From a marine actinobacterium MedAcidi-G1 (GTDB lineage Bacteria > Actinomycetota > Acidimicrobiia > Acidimicrobiales > MedAcidi-G1), in assembly GCA_000817085.1 (NCBI GenBank), contig JUEM01000002.1:88809-121079 (forward strand): a DNA stretch of 32,271 bases, in the 5' to 3' direction. The translations under genes and the position numbers were made by a program. Positions 31,961 to 32,271 of this stretch are shown in pieces. The notes beneath the pieces are model-generated. The model ran no database searches. It saw only the letters and a program-made list of their open reading frames with translations, and had not been told where the DNA came from. How positions within the stretch are numbered: the first letter of the stretch is position 1; each line of letters begins with the position of its first letter.

Positions 31961-32271
31961 ATGAGTCCAGACGGAAGATGGCGTAATCCTTTTCTAGCTG
32001 ATAGCGAGTATGCAATAGCGCATGGGTTTTGCGACCAGCGCGACAGTACGCACCTTACTGGTCCGATCCCTACCTCTGAAGAAAGTGGAAAAATTCTTCA
32101 AGAGAACGATTATCAGTATGAATGGCTAGGACCTGGACATTTCGGTGGCCTTATTTCAGGTTTGTATCCGGACGGAAAACGAACAATTTGGAGTAATGGA
32201 AGAGAGGGAATCGTAAAACTCGACTATGAGACACTTGAAGTATTAGACACGTTTAGTCTCTCACATGAAAA
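31961..32271 (+). CDS. Hypothetical protein, possible beta-propeller (3' truncated by the window)
   Basis: An open frame starts at ATG 31961 and runs off the right edge after 103 full codons. The visible protein opens MSPDGRWRNPF, with no signal peptide or membrane segment. LISGLYPDGKRTIWSNGREG followed by VKLDYETLEVLDTF has the strand-turn-strand look of a beta-propeller or PQQ-like repeat blade. I do not recognise the family. The long undisturbed frame, ordinary codon use and a T-rich upstream region support a real gene. No clear ribosome-binding site precedes the ATG, so the start could differ. Confidence 0.65.
   Translation, partial: MSPDGRWRNPFLADSEYAIAHGFCDQRDSTHLTGPIPTSEESGKILQENDYQYEWLGPGHFGGLISGLYPDGKRTIWSNGREGIVKLDYETLEVLDTFSLSHE

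Overview
The window comes from an AT-rich actinobacterium, most likely a marine Acidimicrobiia-type lineage (G+C judged by eye, not counted). The actinobacterial signs are a mycothiol synthase (MshD), a bacterial proteasome activator (Bpa/PafE), an F420-type luciferase-like oxidoreductase, menaquinone genes, an actinobacterial-type HU, a lysine-rich DksA/TraR-like protein and an actinobacterial-style GroES paralogue. The order dksA-like, lspA, rluD, ..., dnaE, ..., hisDCBHAF, hisI, trpE, trpC, trpB, trpA follows, as I remember it, the chromosomal backbone of Mycobacterium and Streptomyces. This is therefore core chromosome. I see no insertion sequence, phage, CRISPR array, rRNA or tRNA gene.

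Layout. Positions 1-7068 (+): the 3' part of a DksA/TraR-like gene with a perfect 15-bp tandem repeat encoding a KPAAK tail, then lspA, rluD, an alkaline-phosphatase-superfamily hydrolase, bpa and dnaE. Positions 7069-11101 (+): a hairpin-rich spacer, a GNAT-like gene of unknown function, a nitroreductase, a DUF35 zinc-ribbon protein paired with an SCP-x-type thiolase, and menA. Positions 11098-12958 (-): mshD, a small membrane protein and menG; menG meets menA tail to tail with overlapping stop codons. Positions 12999-14029: nth, a GC-rich three-hairpin segment ending in a strong terminator, and a small coiled-coil ORF on the minus strand.

Positions 14056-24866 (+) are a 13-gene histidine-tryptophan supraoperon: hisD, hisC, hisB, hisH, hisA, hisF, groES-like, hisI, trpE, trpC, trpF, trpB, trpA. 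Most junctions overlap by 4 or 8 nt, which suggests translational coupling. hisG, hisE, the histidinol-phosphatase gene, trpD and trpG are not here. A dedicated trpF and a HisA-like rather than PriA-like active-site segment suggest two monofunctional isomerases instead of the bifunctional PriA usual in actinobacteria.

Positions 25040-29281 hold the HU gene with a structured leader, a strong terminator, fabZ (+), and a type II fatty-acid operon on the minus strand (fabD, fabG, acpP, fabF). FabD carries an extra C-terminal biotinyl/lipoyl-like domain without the modifiable lysine, which I think is the most unusual protein architecture here. Positions 29515-32271 hold a PECR-like SDR with an altered catalytic Tyr position, an F420-type LLM oxidoreductase, a YczE-type membrane protein (-), and the start of an unidentified beta-propeller-like gene cut by the window edge.

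No stretch over 300 bases lacks a gene. The longest spacer, 29282-29514, is AT-rich and holds one operator-like palindrome near fabD; I could not assign -35/-10 boxes there with confidence. I did not find a clearly new multi-gene system. The novelty candidates are the FabD fusion, the altered SDR, the lysine-rich DksA tail with lost zinc ligands, the bpa-dnaE pairing, and several structured intergenic RNAs.
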